Source of the DNA: Nonomuraea lactucae
GTDB taxonomy: Bacteria > Actinomycetota > Actinomycetes > Streptosporangiales > Streptosporangiaceae
Assembly: GCF_003313395.1 (NCBI RefSeq)
Contig: NZ_QNFZ01000292.1
Span: 1 to 37,945 of the forward strand
Reading direction: 5' to 3'
Length of the DNA stretch: 37,945 bases
Below are positions 1 through 9,273 of the stretch, one piece after another. The number at the start of each line of letters is the position of its first letter. Within the stretch, counting starts at the first letter, position 1. The notes beneath the pieces are model-generated. The model worked only from the letters and a program-made list of their open reading frames with translations, made no database searches and had not been told where the DNA came from. A program made the translations under genes and the position numbers.

Positions 1-172
1 CGCCCCGCCCGCCCGGCGGGCGGCGGGGGCCGCGGCCGTGGGCGCGCTCGCGCTCGTCGTGCTGGTCAACTTCTGGTGGTTGCATCCGGTGCTGGTGGGC
101 GAGCAGTTGACGCACGCCGGGTGGTGGGCCCGGATGCTGATGCGCTCCTGGGTAGAGGGCGCGCCCAAGTGA
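1..172 (+). CDS. PMT-like phospholipid-carrier-dependent mannosyltransferase, C-terminal fragment
   Basis: Only the last 56 codons are in the window; the frame starts at base 2 and stops at TGA 170-172. The visible piece has a hydrophobic segment (LALVVLVNFWW) followed by HPVLVGEQLTHAGWWARML, which resembles the C-terminal end of bacterial protein O-mannosyltransferases (aromatic-P-xLxG, then W-x-x-RM). Such enzymes are polytopic GT-C proteins that move mannose from a polyprenyl phosphate carrier onto secreted proteins. The position fits: in mycobacteria pmt lies a few genes from metG, tatD and ksgA. The last ~107 bases overlap, on the other strand, the 3' end of the next gene. The family call rests on this short tail and is moderate. 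Confidence 0.6.
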   Translation, partial: APPARRAAGAAAVGALALVVLVNFWWLHPVLVGEQLTHAGWWARMLMRSWVEGAPK

Positions 173-1649
173 CGCCGCGGCGCAGCGTGATGGCCGCCGC
201 GACACAGGCCAGCGGCACCGCCGGCAGCACGTAGCGGTAGTCGAACTCGGCCGTCGCCGCCGGGGCCAGGAGCAGCCCGAACGCCGCCAGCCACGGCAGC
301 GCCACCGGCCCGCCCAGGGTGCGCCAGCGGACCGCGATGCCGTACAGGCCGATGAGCAGGATGCCGCCCAGCATGATCCCGCGCAGGTAGAACACCTTCT
401 GGTAGGCGCTCATGATGTCGGCCCACGGGGAGACGATGCGCGTCTCCGGCGGCCCCTGCTCGTAGGCGAAGGCGTCGGTGTCGGTGCGGCCCTGGTAGGC
501 GGGCCAGTTGGGCAGCCGCTTGGGGCGGCCGTAGGCGTCCAGGTCGTAGTAGGGCCTGAACTGGTACATGTTGTAGGTCTGCTCGTCGGGGAAGCGCGGC
601 CGGCCCCAGTGGAACGAGCGGAGGAAGTCGCGCCCCACGACGCGCAGATAGTCGCCAGGCTGCGACATGATCGCCCGCGTGGCGAACGCGCTGGCGGCCT
701 CGTTGGTGATGTCGGTGAACTTCTTGCCGGTGCCCCAGCGGTGGAGGACCTCGCCCGTGCCGGTGCCGCCGCCGCCCTGGCCCCACAGATACCACTGCGC
801 GTAGTCCTTGCGCTGGTCCACGGGGTCGTTGATGCACAGCAGGAGGAGGTGGATCTCCTTGTACTTGTCGATGTTCATCTTGTTGCAGTCGGCGAAGATC
901 GCCGTGCGCATGTAGAGGATCAGCCCGTCGCTGTTGGTCATCGCGAACTTGCCCACGCTCGACGCGAACCAGCTCATGTAGGCCGTGATCGGCACCGCGC
1001 AGGCCACCACCACGGCCGCGATCGGCTTCCACCCGGTGCGCTTGACGAGCAGGTAGAGCACCACGAGCGCGAGGATCGGCAGGCCGATCGACCGGGTCAG
1101 CCAGGTCAGCGAGAGCAGCAGGCCGACCACCGCGCCCACCCGCCACGACATGCGCCGGTGCCACAGCACCAGTGTGATCACGCCCACGACCAGCAGCGTG
1201 AACATCGTGTCGGACATGATCATCTGCTCGAGCTGGATCTGGTAGGCGTCGAACAGCACCGGCGCCGCCGCCAGCGTCGCCCCCCACTTCGGCAGCGCGA
1301 ACTTCCGCCGCAGCAGCGCGTAGATCAGCACGGCCGTGGCCAGGCCCATCAGGTGCTGGGTGAACACGACCAGCGTGAAACTGTGGAACGGCTTGAGCGT
1401 CAGCAGCCAGAAGCCGTAGCCGTCGGGCCGGATCGGATGCGGCCTCGGGTGCAGCGCGACGGAGACGTACTCGTACGAGTCGTTGAACCACATCGCCGGG
1501 CCGTAACCGAGCATGGCGATCAGCCGCAGCACCCCGCCCAGGGCGAAGGCCGCGGCGAACACCCGATGACGGCGCAGGAAGGACAGCACGCGTGCCGTCC
1601 GGCCAGGGGCGGAGTGGTCCACACGGGTAATCTCCGCGACACTCACCAT
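66..1649 (-). CDS. polytopic GT-C-like membrane glycosyltransferase
   Basis: 527 aa. The protein has a short cytoplasmic N terminus, a first membrane segment at about residues 28-48, then an extracytoplasmic loop with WFNDSYEY (acidic residues D57 and E60), the usual place for the catalytic acid in GT-C enzymes. About ten more hydrophobic segments follow, and FDYRYVLP lies before the last one. GT-C enzymes use lipid-phosphate sugars on the outer face of the membrane; acceptor and sugar cannot be told. The ATG at 1649 (MVSVAEIT) was chosen because hydrophobic sequence begins right after it; the open frame runs far upstream but is antisense to the divergent GT2 gene. No clear ribosome binding site is seen. 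The last ~35 residues (R/P/T/A rich) are antisense to the mannosyltransferase gene and are probably an unstructured tail. Confidence 0.75.
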   Translation of the reverse strand: MVSVAEITRVDHSAPGRTARVLSFLRRHRVFAAAFALGGVLRLIAMLGYGPAMWFNDSYEYVSVALHPRPHPIRPDGYGFWLLTLKPFHSFTLVVFTQHLMGLATAVLIYALLRRKFALPKWGATLAAAPVLFDAYQIQLEQMIMSDTMFTLLVVGVITLVLWHRRMSWRVGAVVGLLLSLTWLTRSIGLPILALVVLYLLVKRTGWKPIAAVVVACAVPITAYMSWFASSVGKFAMTNSDGLILYMRTAIFADCNKMNIDKYKEIHLLLLCINDPVDQRKDYAQWYLWGQGGGGTGTGEVLHRWGTGKKFTDITNEAASAFATRAIMSQPGDYLRVVGRDFLRSFHWGRPRFPDEQTYNMYQFRPYYDLDAYGRPKRLPNWPAYQGRTDTDAFAYEQGPPETRIVSPWADIMSAYQKVFYLRGIMLGGILLIGLYGIAVRWRTLGGPVALPWLAAFGLLLAPAATAEFDYRYVLPAVPLACVAAAITLRRGVTWARPLPRSASASGPTTRRASTARPPAPDATTRS

Positions 1650-1748
1650 GCTGTAAAGAATGCCAGCCGTTTCATGGTCTTGACGCGACCGAGTCTGGGC
1701 ACAGGGCATGATGGTGTGCTGGAAGTGTCCTGACGGAAGGGTTGAGAC

Positions 1749-2972
1749 GTGGAACTGACGGTGGTCATGCCCTGCCTCAACGAGGCCGAGACCGTGGAAG
1801 TCTGTGTCCGCAAGGCGCTGGCCTGCATGGATGAGTACGGCATCGACGGCGAAGTGCTGATCGCCGACAACGGCAGCACGGACGGCTCGCAGCAACTCGC
1901 CCGCGACGCCGGCGCCCGGGTCGTCCACATCGACGAGAAGGGCTACGGCAACGCGCTCATCGGCGGCATCCGCGCCGCGCGCGGCAAGTACGTCATCATG
2001 GGCGACGCCGACGACTCCTACGACTTCACCGCGCTGCTGCCCTTCGTGGAGCAGTTGCGCGACGGGGCCGACCTGGTGATGGGCAACCGCTTCAAGGGCG
2101 GCATCGCGCCCGGCGCCATGCCCCCGCTCCACCGCTACCTCGGCAACCCGGTGCTGTCGTTCGTCGGCCGGCTGTTCTTCCCCTCGGCCATCGGCGACTT
2201 CCACTGCGGCCTGCGTGGTTTCCGGCGCGACTCGATCCTGCGCCTGCACCTCCAGACGGGCGGCATGGAGTTCGCCTCCGAGATGGTGGTCCGCTCCACG
2301 CTGTCGGGTCTCGACGTGCGCGAGGTGCCCACGACGCTGTCGCCCGACGGCCGCTCCCGCCCGCCGCACCTGCGCTCCTGGCGCGACGGCTGGCGCCACC
2401 TGCGCTTCCTGCTTCTCTACAGCCCCAAGTGGCTGTTCTTCTATCCCGGCATCCTGCTGATGGTGCTGGGCCTGGTCGCGGGCACCGCCCTGACCTTCGG
2501 GCCGGTGGAGATCGGCGAGCTGGCCTTCGACGTCGACACGCTGGTCGGCGCCTCGGCGGCGGTGGTGATCGGCTTCCAGGCGGCGCTGTTCGCGCTGTTC
2601 ACCAAGGTCTACGCGGCCGAGGAGGGGTTCCTGCCCGAGTCGGCGCGCGTCCGCAAGCTGATCGACATCGTGACCCTGGAGAAGGGGCTCGTGGTCGGCG
2701 GCCTGCTGGCCGTGGCCGGTCTGGTCGGCCTGGTGATGTCGCTGGTCCACTGGCAGATCCGCAGCTTCGGCGAGCTCGACCCGCGCGAGTCGCTGCGCAT
2801 CGTGGTGCCCGCCGCCACCGCGCTCATCATGAGCTTCCAGACCATCTTCGCGTCGCTGTTCATCAGCATCCTGGGCATCCGCCGCACCCGCGAGTCGTCC
2901 GTGGACGTCGCCGCCAAGGCCGCGGAGGAGGCCGCCGAGGCGGTCTCGCGCGAAGAGTCGCGGACGCACTGA
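1749..2972 (+). CDS. DPM1-like GT2 polyprenyl-phosphate sugar synthase with C-terminal membrane domain
   Basis: 407 aa with a GTG start at 1749 preceded by GGAAGGG. The N-terminal ~230 residues are a GT2 (GT-A fold) domain: MPCLNEAET opening, ADNGSTDGS at 40-48, and a metal-binding DAD at 86-88 followed by DSYDF. This resembles dolichol-phosphate mannose/glucose synthases, which join a nucleotide sugar to a polyprenyl phosphate. About four membrane helices follow (starting near 230, 265, 315 and 350), an arrangement found in actinobacterial DPM-like enzymes. The C-terminal tail is acidic and Ala-rich. It is divergent from the GT-C gene by 99 bp and lies close to a PMT-like gene, so it may supply their lipid-linked donor. 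The family is secure; sugar specificity is not. Confidence 0.88.
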   Translation: MELTVVMPCLNEAETVEVCVRKALACMDEYGIDGEVLIADNGSTDGSQQLARDAGARVVHIDEKGYGNALIGGIRAARGKYVIMGDADDSYDFTALLPFVEQLRDGADLVMGNRFKGGIAPGAMPPLHRYLGNPVLSFVGRLFFPSAIGDFHCGLRGFRRDSILRLHLQTGGMEFASEMVVRSTLSGLDVREVPTTLSPDGRSRPPHLRSWRDGWRHLRFLLLYSPKWLFFYPGILLMVLGLVAGTALTFGPVEIGELAFDVDTLVGASAAVVIGFQAALFALFTKVYAAEEGFLPESARVRKLIDIVTLEKGLVVGGLLAVAGLVGLVMSLVHWQIRSFGELDPRESLRIVVPAATALIMSFQTIFASLFISILGIRRTRESSVDVAAKAAEEAAEAVSREESRTH

Positions 2973-3018
2973 TCTAATCGGTTCGAGGTGGCCGGTCGCG
3001 CGCCGTAGGCTTGGGGCT

Positions 3019-4800
3019 ATGTCCCAGCACATCTTGACCGCCGTCGCGTGGCCGTACGCCAACGGCCCCCGCCACATCGGGCACGTCTCAGGTTTCGGCG
3101 TGCCGTCCGACGTCTTCAGCCGCTACCAGCGGATGGCGGGCAACAAGGTGCTGATGATCTCCGGCACCGACGAGCACGGCACGCCCATCCAGGTGCAGGC
3201 CGACAAGGAGGGCGTGAGCGCCAAGGAGCTCGCCGACCGCTACAACCGGGTGATCGCCGAGGACCTGACCGGGCTCGGGCTCTCCTACGACCTGTTCACG
3301 CGGACGACCACCCGCAACCACTACGCGGTCACGCAGGAGATCTTCAAGGGGCTCATCGCCAACGGCTACGTCTTCCCCAAGACCACGATGGGGGCGATCT
3401 CCCCGTCCACCGGGCGCACCCTGCCCGACCGCTACATCGAGGGCACCTGCCCCATCTGCGGCTACGACGGCGCCCGCGGCGACCAGTGCGACAACTGCGG
3501 CAACCAGCTCGACCCGATCCAGCTGATCAACCCCCGGAGCCGCATCAACGGCGAGACCCCGGTCTTCGTCGAGACCGAGCACTTCATGCTCGACCTGCCC
3601 GCCTTCGCCGAGGTGCTGGGCTCCTACCTGCAGTCCAAGCAGGGCGAGTGGCGGCCCAACGTGCTCAAGTTCGCCCTCAACCTGCTCGGCGACCTGCAGC
3701 CGCGGGCGATCAGCCGCGACCTCGACTGGGGCGTGCCCATCCCGCTCGACGGCTGGCGCGACCAGCCCAACAAGCGGCTGTACGTGTGGTTCGACGCGGT
3801 CATCGGCTACCTGTCGTCGTCCATCGAGTGGGCCAGGCGCTCCGGCGACCCCGACGCGTGGCGGCAGTGGTGGCAGAATCCCGACGCCCGCAGCTACTAC
3901 TTCATGGGCAAGGACAACATCGTCTTCCACGCCGAGATCTGGCCGGCGATGCTGTTCGGCTACAACGGCCAGGGCTCGCGCGACGGGCGGCCGGGCTCCC
4001 TCGGCGCGCTCAACGTGCCGTCCGAGGTGGTCTCCAGCGAGTTCCTCACGATGGAGGGCCGCAAGTTCTCCTCCTCGCGCCAGGTCGTCATCTACGTGCG
4101 CGACTTCCTGGAGCGCTACGACGCCGACGCGCTGCGCTACTACATCGCCGTGGCCGGCCCCGAAAACCAGGACACCGACTTCACCTGGCAGGAGTTCGTC
4201 AACCGCAACAACGGCGAGCTGGTCGCCGCCTGGGGCAACCTGGTCAACAGGTCCATCTCGATGGCGGCGAAGAACTTCGGGCAGGTGCCCGAGCCCGGCG
4301 ACCTGACCGACGCCGACCGGCGGCTGCTGGAGCGCTCGCGCGCCGCCTTCGGCCCGGTGGGCGCCGAGCTGGGCCGCTCCCGGTTCAAGAACGCCATCAA
4401 CGAGGCGTTCGACGTGGTCCGCGACGCCAACCGCTACCTCGCCGAGCAGGAGCCGTGGAAGCTCAAGGACGACCCCGAGCGGCAGAAGTCGATCCTGCAC
4501 GTCGCGCTCCAGGTCGTCGACGACTGCAAGACGATGCTCACGCCGTTCCTGCCGAGCTCGTCCAACAAGGTCCACACCATGCTCGGCGGCGAGGGCGTCT
4601 GGTCGGGCATGCCGGAGATCCAGGAGGTCGACGAGGACGGCGGCGAGTCCTACCCGGTGATCACCGGCCAGTACGACGGGGCCGCCCGCTGGGAGCACCG
4701 GCCGGTCCGGCCGGGCACCCCGCTCGCGCCGCCGGTGCCGCTGTTCAAGAAGCTCGACCCGAAGGTCGTGGACGAGGAGCTGGCCCGGCTGGGCGAGTGA
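3019..4800 (+). CDS. metG: methionine--tRNA ligase
   Basis: 593 aa. Charges tRNA-Met with methionine in the cytoplasm. The class I signature HIGH is at residues 19-22 and the KMSKS-equivalent KFSSSR at 349-354. A zinc knuckle with four cysteines (C144, C147, C157, C160) sits in the connective-peptide region. The protein ends without the dimerising C-terminal domain of the longer E. coli type. The ATG at 3019 gives the canonical N terminus. A TAGGCT hexamer about 7-12 bases upstream and the lack of a well-spaced Shine-Dalgarno suggest a leaderless or very short leader. tatD starts 6 bases after the stop, so the two are probably co-transcribed. Confidence 0.97.
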   Translation: MSQHILTAVAWPYANGPRHIGHVSGFGVPSDVFSRYQRMAGNKVLMISGTDEHGTPIQVQADKEGVSAKELADRYNRVIAEDLTGLGLSYDLFTRTTTRNHYAVTQEIFKGLIANGYVFPKTTMGAISPSTGRTLPDRYIEGTCPICGYDGARGDQCDNCGNQLDPIQLINPRSRINGETPVFVETEHFMLDLPAFAEVLGSYLQSKQGEWRPNVLKFALNLLGDLQPRAISRDLDWGVPIPLDGWRDQPNKRLYVWFDAVIGYLSSSIEWARRSGDPDAWRQWWQNPDARSYYFMGKDNIVFHAEIWPAMLFGYNGQGSRDGRPGSLGALNVPSEVVSSEFLTMEGRKFSSSRQVVIYVRDFLERYDADALRYYIAVAGPENQDTDFTWQEFVNRNNGELVAAWGNLVNRSISMAAKNFGQVPEPGDLTDADRRLLERSRAAFGPVGAELGRSRFKNAINEAFDVVRDANRYLAEQEPWKLKDDPERQKSILHVALQVVDDCKTMLTPFLPSSSNKVHTMLGGEGVWSGMPEIQEVDEDGGESYPVITGQYDGAARWEHRPVRPGTPLAPPVPLFKKLDPKVVDEELARLGE

Positions 4801-4806
4801 CCGCAC

Positions 4807-5661
4807 ATGACCAAGCTTCCCGCCGCCCCGGAGCCGCTCGCGGCCCCGGTGTTCGACAGCCACTGCCATCTCGACATCATGGTGGGCGACCGGCAGGCGT
4901 CATCGGGTGACCCGGTGGCGCTCGCCGCCCAGGCCGCGTCCACGACCGTGCGCGGCATCCTCGACGACGCCCGCGCCGTCGGCGTGACCGGGCTCGTCAC
5001 GATCGGCTACGACCTGCCGTCGTCCACGTGGGGGGCCGAGGTGGCGGCGGTCCACGACCGCGTCCACGCCGGGGTGGCCGTGCACCCCAACGAGGCGCAC
5101 GCCGCCAGCCCCGAGACGCTGGCCGAGATCGAGGCGCTGGCCGGGCGGCCGGAGGTGCGGGCTGTGGGGGAGACGGGGCTCGACTACTACCGTGACTGGG
5201 CGAGCAGGGACGACCAGCACGCCAGCTTCCGGGCGCACATCGAGATCGCCAAGCGCGCGGGGAAGGCGCTGGTCGTCCACGACCGCGACGCCCACGACGA
5301 CGTGCTGAAGGTGCTCGCCGCCGAGGGGGCGCCGCCGGTCGTGGTGTTCCACAGCTTCTCCGGGGACGCCGAGCTGGCCAAGAAATGCACCGACGCCGGA
5401 TATTTCATGTCATTCTCTGGCCCCGTCACCTACAAGAACGCCTCCTACCTGCGCGAGGCGGCCAGGGTGGCGCCGGCCGAGCTGATGCTGGTGGAGACCG
5501 ACGCCCCCTACCTCCCGCCGGTGCCCCACCGGGGCAGGCCCAACGCCCCCTACCTGATCCCGCTCACGCTGCGCTGCCTGGCGGAGGTCAAGGGCATCCG
5601 CCCGGAGAGCCTCTGCGAGGCCATCGACGCCAACGGCGTCACGGTCTTCGGCGCCTGGTAG
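4807..5661 (+). CDS. tatD: TatD family metal-dependent hydrolase (DNase)
   Basis: 284 aa. TatD proteins are TIM-barrel metalloenzymes with 3'-5' exonuclease or DNA repair activity. Visible metal ligands and motifs are HxH at residues 19-21 (DSHCHLD), GETGLDYYRD in the middle, HDRDAHDD, FHSFSGD, and the C-terminal VETDAPYLPP. Compared with E. coli TatD there is an insertion of about 25 residues near the N terminus (VGDRQASSGDPVALAAQAA), as in other actinobacterial homologues. The gene starts 6 bases after the metG stop, and this metG-tatD pair is conserved in actinobacteria. It ends 18 bases from a convergent small gene. The family is certain; the exact substrate is not. Confidence 0.93.
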   Translation: MTKLPAAPEPLAAPVFDSHCHLDIMVGDRQASSGDPVALAAQAASTTVRGILDDARAVGVTGLVTIGYDLPSSTWGAEVAAVHDRVHAGVAVHPNEAHAASPETLAEIEALAGRPEVRAVGETGLDYYRDWASRDDQHASFRAHIEIAKRAGKALVVHDRDAHDDVLKVLAAEGAPPVVVFHSFSGDAELAKKCTDAGYFMSFSGPVTYKNASYLREAARVAPAELMLVETDAPYLPPVPHRGRPNAPYLIPLTLRCLAEVKGIRPESLCEAIDANGVTVFGAW

Positions 5662-5679
5662 CCCCGTCGGGGGCGCTGG

Positions 5680-5835
5680 TCAGTGGTGGTGACGCCGTGA
5701 GCGGAGCTTGTCCAGGAACTGCCGGGCCTTCCGCTGGTTGTCCGGGTCGCCGGCCATCCTCTTGGCCTTGTCGACCGTCTGCCTGCCGTGAGGGCTGCGC
5801 AGGTACGCGCGCACCCGATCCATGAGCGATGCCAT
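5680..5835 (-). CDS. conserved small basic protein, 51 aa
   Basis: ATG at 5833-5835, TGA at 5680-5682. The protein begins MASLMDRVRAYLRSPHGRQ, continues through AKRMAGDPDNQRKARQF and ends RSRRHHH: a short, very basic, probably alpha-helical protein without membrane segment. Proteins of this size and pattern (MASLMDRVR.YLRSP.G... QRKAR..) recur in actinobacteria as uncharacterised small proteins, which together with in-frame coding bias supports a real gene. TAGGGGG about 6 bases upstream could serve as ribosome binding site. It lies 39 bases downstream of, and on the same strand as, the FG-GAP gene, so it may be the last gene of the kinase-propeller transcript. Function is unknown; nucleic-acid binding is conceivable from charge alone. 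Confidence 0.7.
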   Translation of the reverse strand: MASLMDRVRAYLRSPHGRQTVDKAKRMAGDPDNQRKARQFLDKLRSRRHHH

Positions 5836-5874
5836 GCGCACCCCCTACCCACGGGGCGCGAACAACCACCTGGG

Positions 5875-7068
5875 CTATCCGCTCAGCGACATGCCGAAGT
5901 CCGCGCCCTTGGGCGGCTGGACGGGCCGCAGGTCGTCGGCGTTTCGGCCGGCGACCGCGACCTGCCCGTACGGCGCCGCGTCCGGACGGCCCACGTAGAT
6001 CTTGTTGCCGCTGAACGCCACGGCGTAACCGAACAGGTCTCCCTGGGACGGGAGCGTGCGGTCCTCGCCGGAGTCCCGGAACGACACCAGTCGCACGCCG
6101 CCGCCGTACGGGGCGCCGATGGCCAGCCTGCCGTCGGGGGAGGCGGCCAGCGAGAAGCCGAACGCCTGCTTGCCGCCCTGCTGTACCTTCCTCTTCGAGG
6201 CCAGCTTCGCGTCGAGCAGATCCACGTAGCCGGCACCGGGCGCGCCGACCGCGAGCCCCGCGCCCTCGGCGTAGGCGAGCGCGTACCCGTACCTGTCGCC
6301 CGACGCGGCGGTGGGGGAGTCGACCTTCACGCCCTCGAGCCTCGGCGCCAGCACGTCCTTGATGGAGACGACGGAGCCCGAGTCGATCTTGCCCGCGCCG
6401 ACCTGGCGGCCCGCGCCGTCGTCGTTCTCGTACGGCACGCCGACGATCAGCTGGTTGCCCGCGCCCATCGCCAGCGACCAGCCGAACTGGTCGCCGACCT
6501 CGCCGTTGCCGGGAACCTCCGTCGAATCCTGGCTGATCCTGCGCAGCGGGCCGTCGCCCTCGCGGATGTACAGGGCGCCGGTGTCGGACCGCTGCGCCTC
6601 GTCCTCGTACGGCGCGCCGATCGCCACCAGGCTGCCCTTGGCCGCCAGCGACCAGCCGAAGTGGGCGTCCCGCTGCGGCTCGATGGCGTACAGCTGCTTC
6701 GGAGGCGCGCTGCTCCCGCCGTACACCACGTAGACGGCGCCCGCGTCCTGACTGCCCCGCACGTCCGTGAACGGCGCGCCGACGACCAGGTCGGCGCAGG
6801 CGTCGCCGTCGACCTTCGCCAGCCGTACCGACCAGCCGAAACCGTCGCCCTGCGCCAGGCCGGGCACCGTGACGGGCACGACCTTCCCGCCGGAGACCAC
6901 GTGCACGGCGCCCTTGTCGTCGTCGGCGAACGGGTCGCCGACCGCCACGTCCTCCACGCCGTCACCGTCGAAGTCGGCGGGTCCCGCGCAGGCGGCGGCC
7001 GTCGCGCCGGTCCCGTGGACCAGTGTTCCCGCCGCCAGCAGGAGCGCCAGGAGCGTCGCCCGGATCAT
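5875..7068 (-). CDS. secreted FG-GAP repeat beta-propeller protein
   Basis: 397 aa. A signal peptide ([19 protein letters not shown], probable cleavage after ATAAA) precedes about seven FG-GAP/integrin-alpha-like blades. The first two carry the calcium-type loop (DFDGDGVEDVAVGDPF and KVDGDACADLVVGAPF); later blades keep the VGAP/IGAPY core (VAIGAPYED, IVGVPYEND, AVGAPGAG, AIGAPYGGG, YVGRPDAAP). Seven blades would close one propeller, typically a surface module for protein or glycan binding. The ATG at 7068 overlaps the kinase stop in ATGA, so translation is coupled to the kinase and the longer upstream frame is only a shadow of that gene. The pairing suggests the propeller works with the kinase's extracellular domain; this is inference. 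Confidence 0.85.
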   Translation of the reverse strand: MIRATLLALLLAAGTLVHGTGATAAACAGPADFDGDGVEDVAVGDPFADDDKGAVHVVSGGKVVPVTVPGLAQGDGFGWSVRLAKVDGDACADLVVGAPFTDVRGSQDAGAVYVVYGGSSAPPKQLYAIEPQRDAHFGWSLAAKGSLVAIGAPYEDEAQRSDTGALYIREGDGPLRRISQDSTEVPGNGEVGDQFGWSLAMGAGNQLIVGVPYENDDGAGRQVGAGKIDSGSVVSIKDVLAPRLEGVKVDSPTAASGDRYGYALAYAEGAGLAVGAPGAGYVDLLDAKLASKRKVQQGGKQAFGFSLAASPDGRLAIGAPYGGGVRLVSFRDSGEDRTLPSQGDLFGYAVAFSGNKIYVGRPDAAPYGQVAVAGRNADDLRPVQPPKGADFGMSLSG

Positions 7069-9185
7069 GACAACCTCACCTCGACCTGGCGACCACCTTG
7101 GAGAAGGGTCGCGGTGAGTTGAATGGGTTTGCGGTAGAGGGGCAGGTCGAAGACGAAGACGCGGTCTATGCGGCCCCCGGGGACGATGACGTCGGGGAGT
7201 GTCACCGGTGAGGGGTCGTGGCGTCCGCCCCGGTCGTCCTGGAGGGTCACGACGGGGCGGCCGATCTCCCGAGGCACACCGCCCGGGTTGATCATCGACC
7301 AGCGGACCGCGCAGAGCTGGCCCTGGGTCTGCCGCGTGCCCTCGAACTCCTTGAGGCCGCACTGGGGAGCCGCCGCCACGATCAGTTGCGGGTCGTCGAA
7401 GGCGCCGCCGAGGGGGAACCTGCGGCCGAGGTCGTTCGGCTGCCGGGCCACCGGGGAGACGGTCTGGCCACGGGGGGACGGCGTCACGCCGCGGCCAGAG
7501 GTGATGATCAGAACCCCGGCGGTGACGGCGATGGCCAGCACCGCGGCGGCGGCCGCGATCAGCCAGCGGGTGCCGCGCGGGCGCTCGGGCTGGGGTGGGA
7601 CGGTGGAGAGGGCGTCACGGTCCTGCTGGATCGGTTGCCCTTGTGGGCCGGACTGGGCATTCTCCCGCCGTGCCCGCGCTTGTCCTTGCGCCAGTGCCTC
7701 TGCGTGGCCCTGTGCCCGCGCCTGTGCCTGTGGTTGTTGTGGCTGGGGTTGTGCCTGGGCCCGTGTTCGCCCCTCGGCCTGCGCCTGGGGTTGTGCCTGG
7801 GGTTGCGCCTGGGCCTGTGTCCGCGCCTCGGCCTGCGCCTGAGCCTCCGCGTGCGCCTGGGCCTGTGCCTGGACGATCGCCTGTGCCTCGGCGTCCAGGC
7901 GGGCCAGCTCTTCCCTGGCGGCCAGCTCCTCCCTTCGAGCCAGCTCCTCCCTACGCGCCAGTTCCTCCTTCTTGCTGGTCGGCCCCTGCCTGCCGGTCGG
8001 TCCGCGGTTGCCCTGTTCCTCGCTCACCGCAGTCGCAGGGACCTGCGCCGAGCTGTCCTGCGCAGCGGCCCGCTCCTGCTGGGGCGCCGCGCCGCTCGCC
8101 CCTGCCCGCCGCGTCGAGTCGGTCTGCCCGGGCGGCTGCGTCTGCCGCAGCGCCCTCCCGTCCGGCAGCGTGTTGTGATCAGGCGCGTCACCCGTGGCAG
8201 GCTCTGGTCCAGGACTCCTGGTCACCATGTCGCCGGGCGGAGGCGTGGCGAACGTGGCCGTGATGTCGGGCTCGTCCACCACGCTCTGCGGGGGCTCCCA
8301 GTCGCCCAGCAGGTCGTTCGCCACCAGCGTGGGCGGGTCCGCCGCGGCGGTGCGGGCCGGGGAGGTGCCTCCCACGAGCGCGATCAGCAGGTCCTGTGCC
8401 GTGGGCCGCTGGGCGGGGTCCATCGACGTCGCCAGCCGTACCAGCTCGTTCAGCGGCGCGGGCAGCACGCCCAGCTCCGGCGGCGTGTGCAGCACCCTGG
8501 AGGCCAGCGTGATGGCGTCGCCGCGGCCGAACGGGTGGCGCCCGTTGCCCGCGTAGGCCACCAGGCAGCCCCAGGCGAAGATGTCGGCGGCGGGGGTGAC
8601 CGTCTCGCCGCGTACCTGCTCGGGCGCCCACCAGCCCGGACTGCCGAGCAGCTCACCGGACATGGTGAACCCGGTCTCCCTGTCCAGCGCCCGCGCGATG
8701 CCGAAGTCGATCACCCGTGGCCCGGAGAGGGAGAGGATGACATTGGCCGGTTTGAGGTCGCGGTGAACTAACCCGGCGACGTGGATGGCGGCCAGCGCGG
8801 CGGCGACCCCCAGCGCGACGCCGTGCAGCGGCCCTGGATCCAGCGCCCCGTGCTGTGTGATCTGCCCGGACAGCGGGAGGCCCGCGATGTACTCGGTCAC
8901 CATGTAGGGCCGGCCGTCGCCGGTGTTGCCGTTGTCGAGCACCTGTGCCGTACAGAAGGACGCCACCTTCCGGGCGTTCTCCACCTCGCCGTGGAATCGC
9001 GCCGCGAACCCCTCCTGGTTCGCGAACTCCACCTTCACCACCTTGACCGCCACGAACCGTCCCGTGGGCGCCCGCGCCAGGAACACCGTGCCCATGCCGC
9101 CCTCTCCCAGGCGTCCGAGCAACCGGTATGGACCGATTTCCCGCAGGTCCGTCGGGCGGAGCGGCGCGGCGCCCGTTGGCTCCAT
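7065..9185 (-). CDS. transmembrane Ser/Thr protein kinase (PknB-like) with extracellular domain
   Basis: 706 aa from ATG 9185, chosen because GGAAGGGA lies 8 bases upstream; an alternative ATG at 9242 adds 19 residues. The Hanks-type kinase domain spans about 20-280: glycine loop GEGGMG 27-32, catalytic Lys48 in [12 protein letters not shown] from 141, DFG 160-162, then WAPEQV. A Pro/Thr-rich stretch leads to Glu/Ala/Arg repeats (EELARR) and a long Gln/Ala repeat linker, then a single membrane helix at about 540-564 and a ~140-residue extracellular part with two cysteines (QCG...LCAVRW) that looks beta-rich. No PASTA repeats are present. The stop overlaps the start of the secreted propeller gene (ATGA). 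Likely a sensor kinase for a surface cue; ligand and substrates are unknown. Confidence 0.92.
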   Translation of the reverse strand: MEPTGAAPLRPTDLREIGPYRLLGRLGEGGMGTVFLARAPTGRFVAVKVVKVEFANQEGFAARFHGEVENARKVASFCTAQVLDNGNTGDGRPYMVTEYIAGLPLSGQITQHGALDPGPLHGVALGVAAALAAIHVAGLVHRDLKPANVILSLSGPRVIDFGIARALDRETGFTMSGELLGSPGWWAPEQVRGETVTPAADIFAWGCLVAYAGNGRHPFGRGDAITLASRVLHTPPELGVLPAPLNELVRLATSMDPAQRPTAQDLLIALVGGTSPARTAAADPPTLVANDLLGDWEPPQSVVDEPDITATFATPPPGDMVTRSPGPEPATGDAPDHNTLPDGRALRQTQPPGQTDSTRRAGASGAAPQQERAAAQDSSAQVPATAVSEEQGNRGPTGRQGPTSKKEELARREELARREELAAREELARLDAEAQAIVQAQAQAHAEAQAQAEARTQAQAQPQAQPQAQAEGRTRAQAQPQPQQPQAQARAQGHAEALAQGQARARRENAQSGPQGQPIQQDRDALSTVPPQPERPRGTRWLIAAAAAVLAIAVTAGVLIITSGRGVTPSPRGQTVSPVARQPNDLGRRFPLGGAFDDPQLIVAAAPQCGLKEFEGTRQTQGQLCAVRWSMINPGGVPREIGRPVVTLQDDRGGRHDPSPVTLPDVIVPGGRIDRVFVFDLPLYRKPIQLTATLLQGGRQVEVRLS
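7680..7970 (-). repeat. low-complexity coding repeats in the kinase juxtamembrane linker
   Basis: Two adjoining repeat tracts inside the kinase gene. At about 7905-7970, 18-base units encode repeats of [12 protein letters not shown]. At about 7680-7895, imperfect units encode QAQA-rich sequence with interspersed E, R and P. They form a long flexible or helical cytoplasmic linker between kinase domain and membrane helix. Slippage at such tracts may change linker length between strains. Confidence 0.8.
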
Positions 9186-9273
9186 CAGGGATGTCCCTTC
9201 CTGTTCCACGCCATCCTCCCCTCTGCTCCCCCCGTTCGCCATCGCACGTTCTTCGATGCGGGAGACTGGTTGG

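Noticed and set aside
66-3077. Very long minus-strand open frame extending past 1649
   Set aside because: The part above 1649 is antisense to the GT2 gene and metG start; hydrophobic GT-C sequence only begins after the ATG at 1649.
3088-4869. 593-aa minus-strand open frame opposite metG
   Set aside because: Low-complexity R/G/V/H-rich translation, exact shadow of a confident plus-strand gene.
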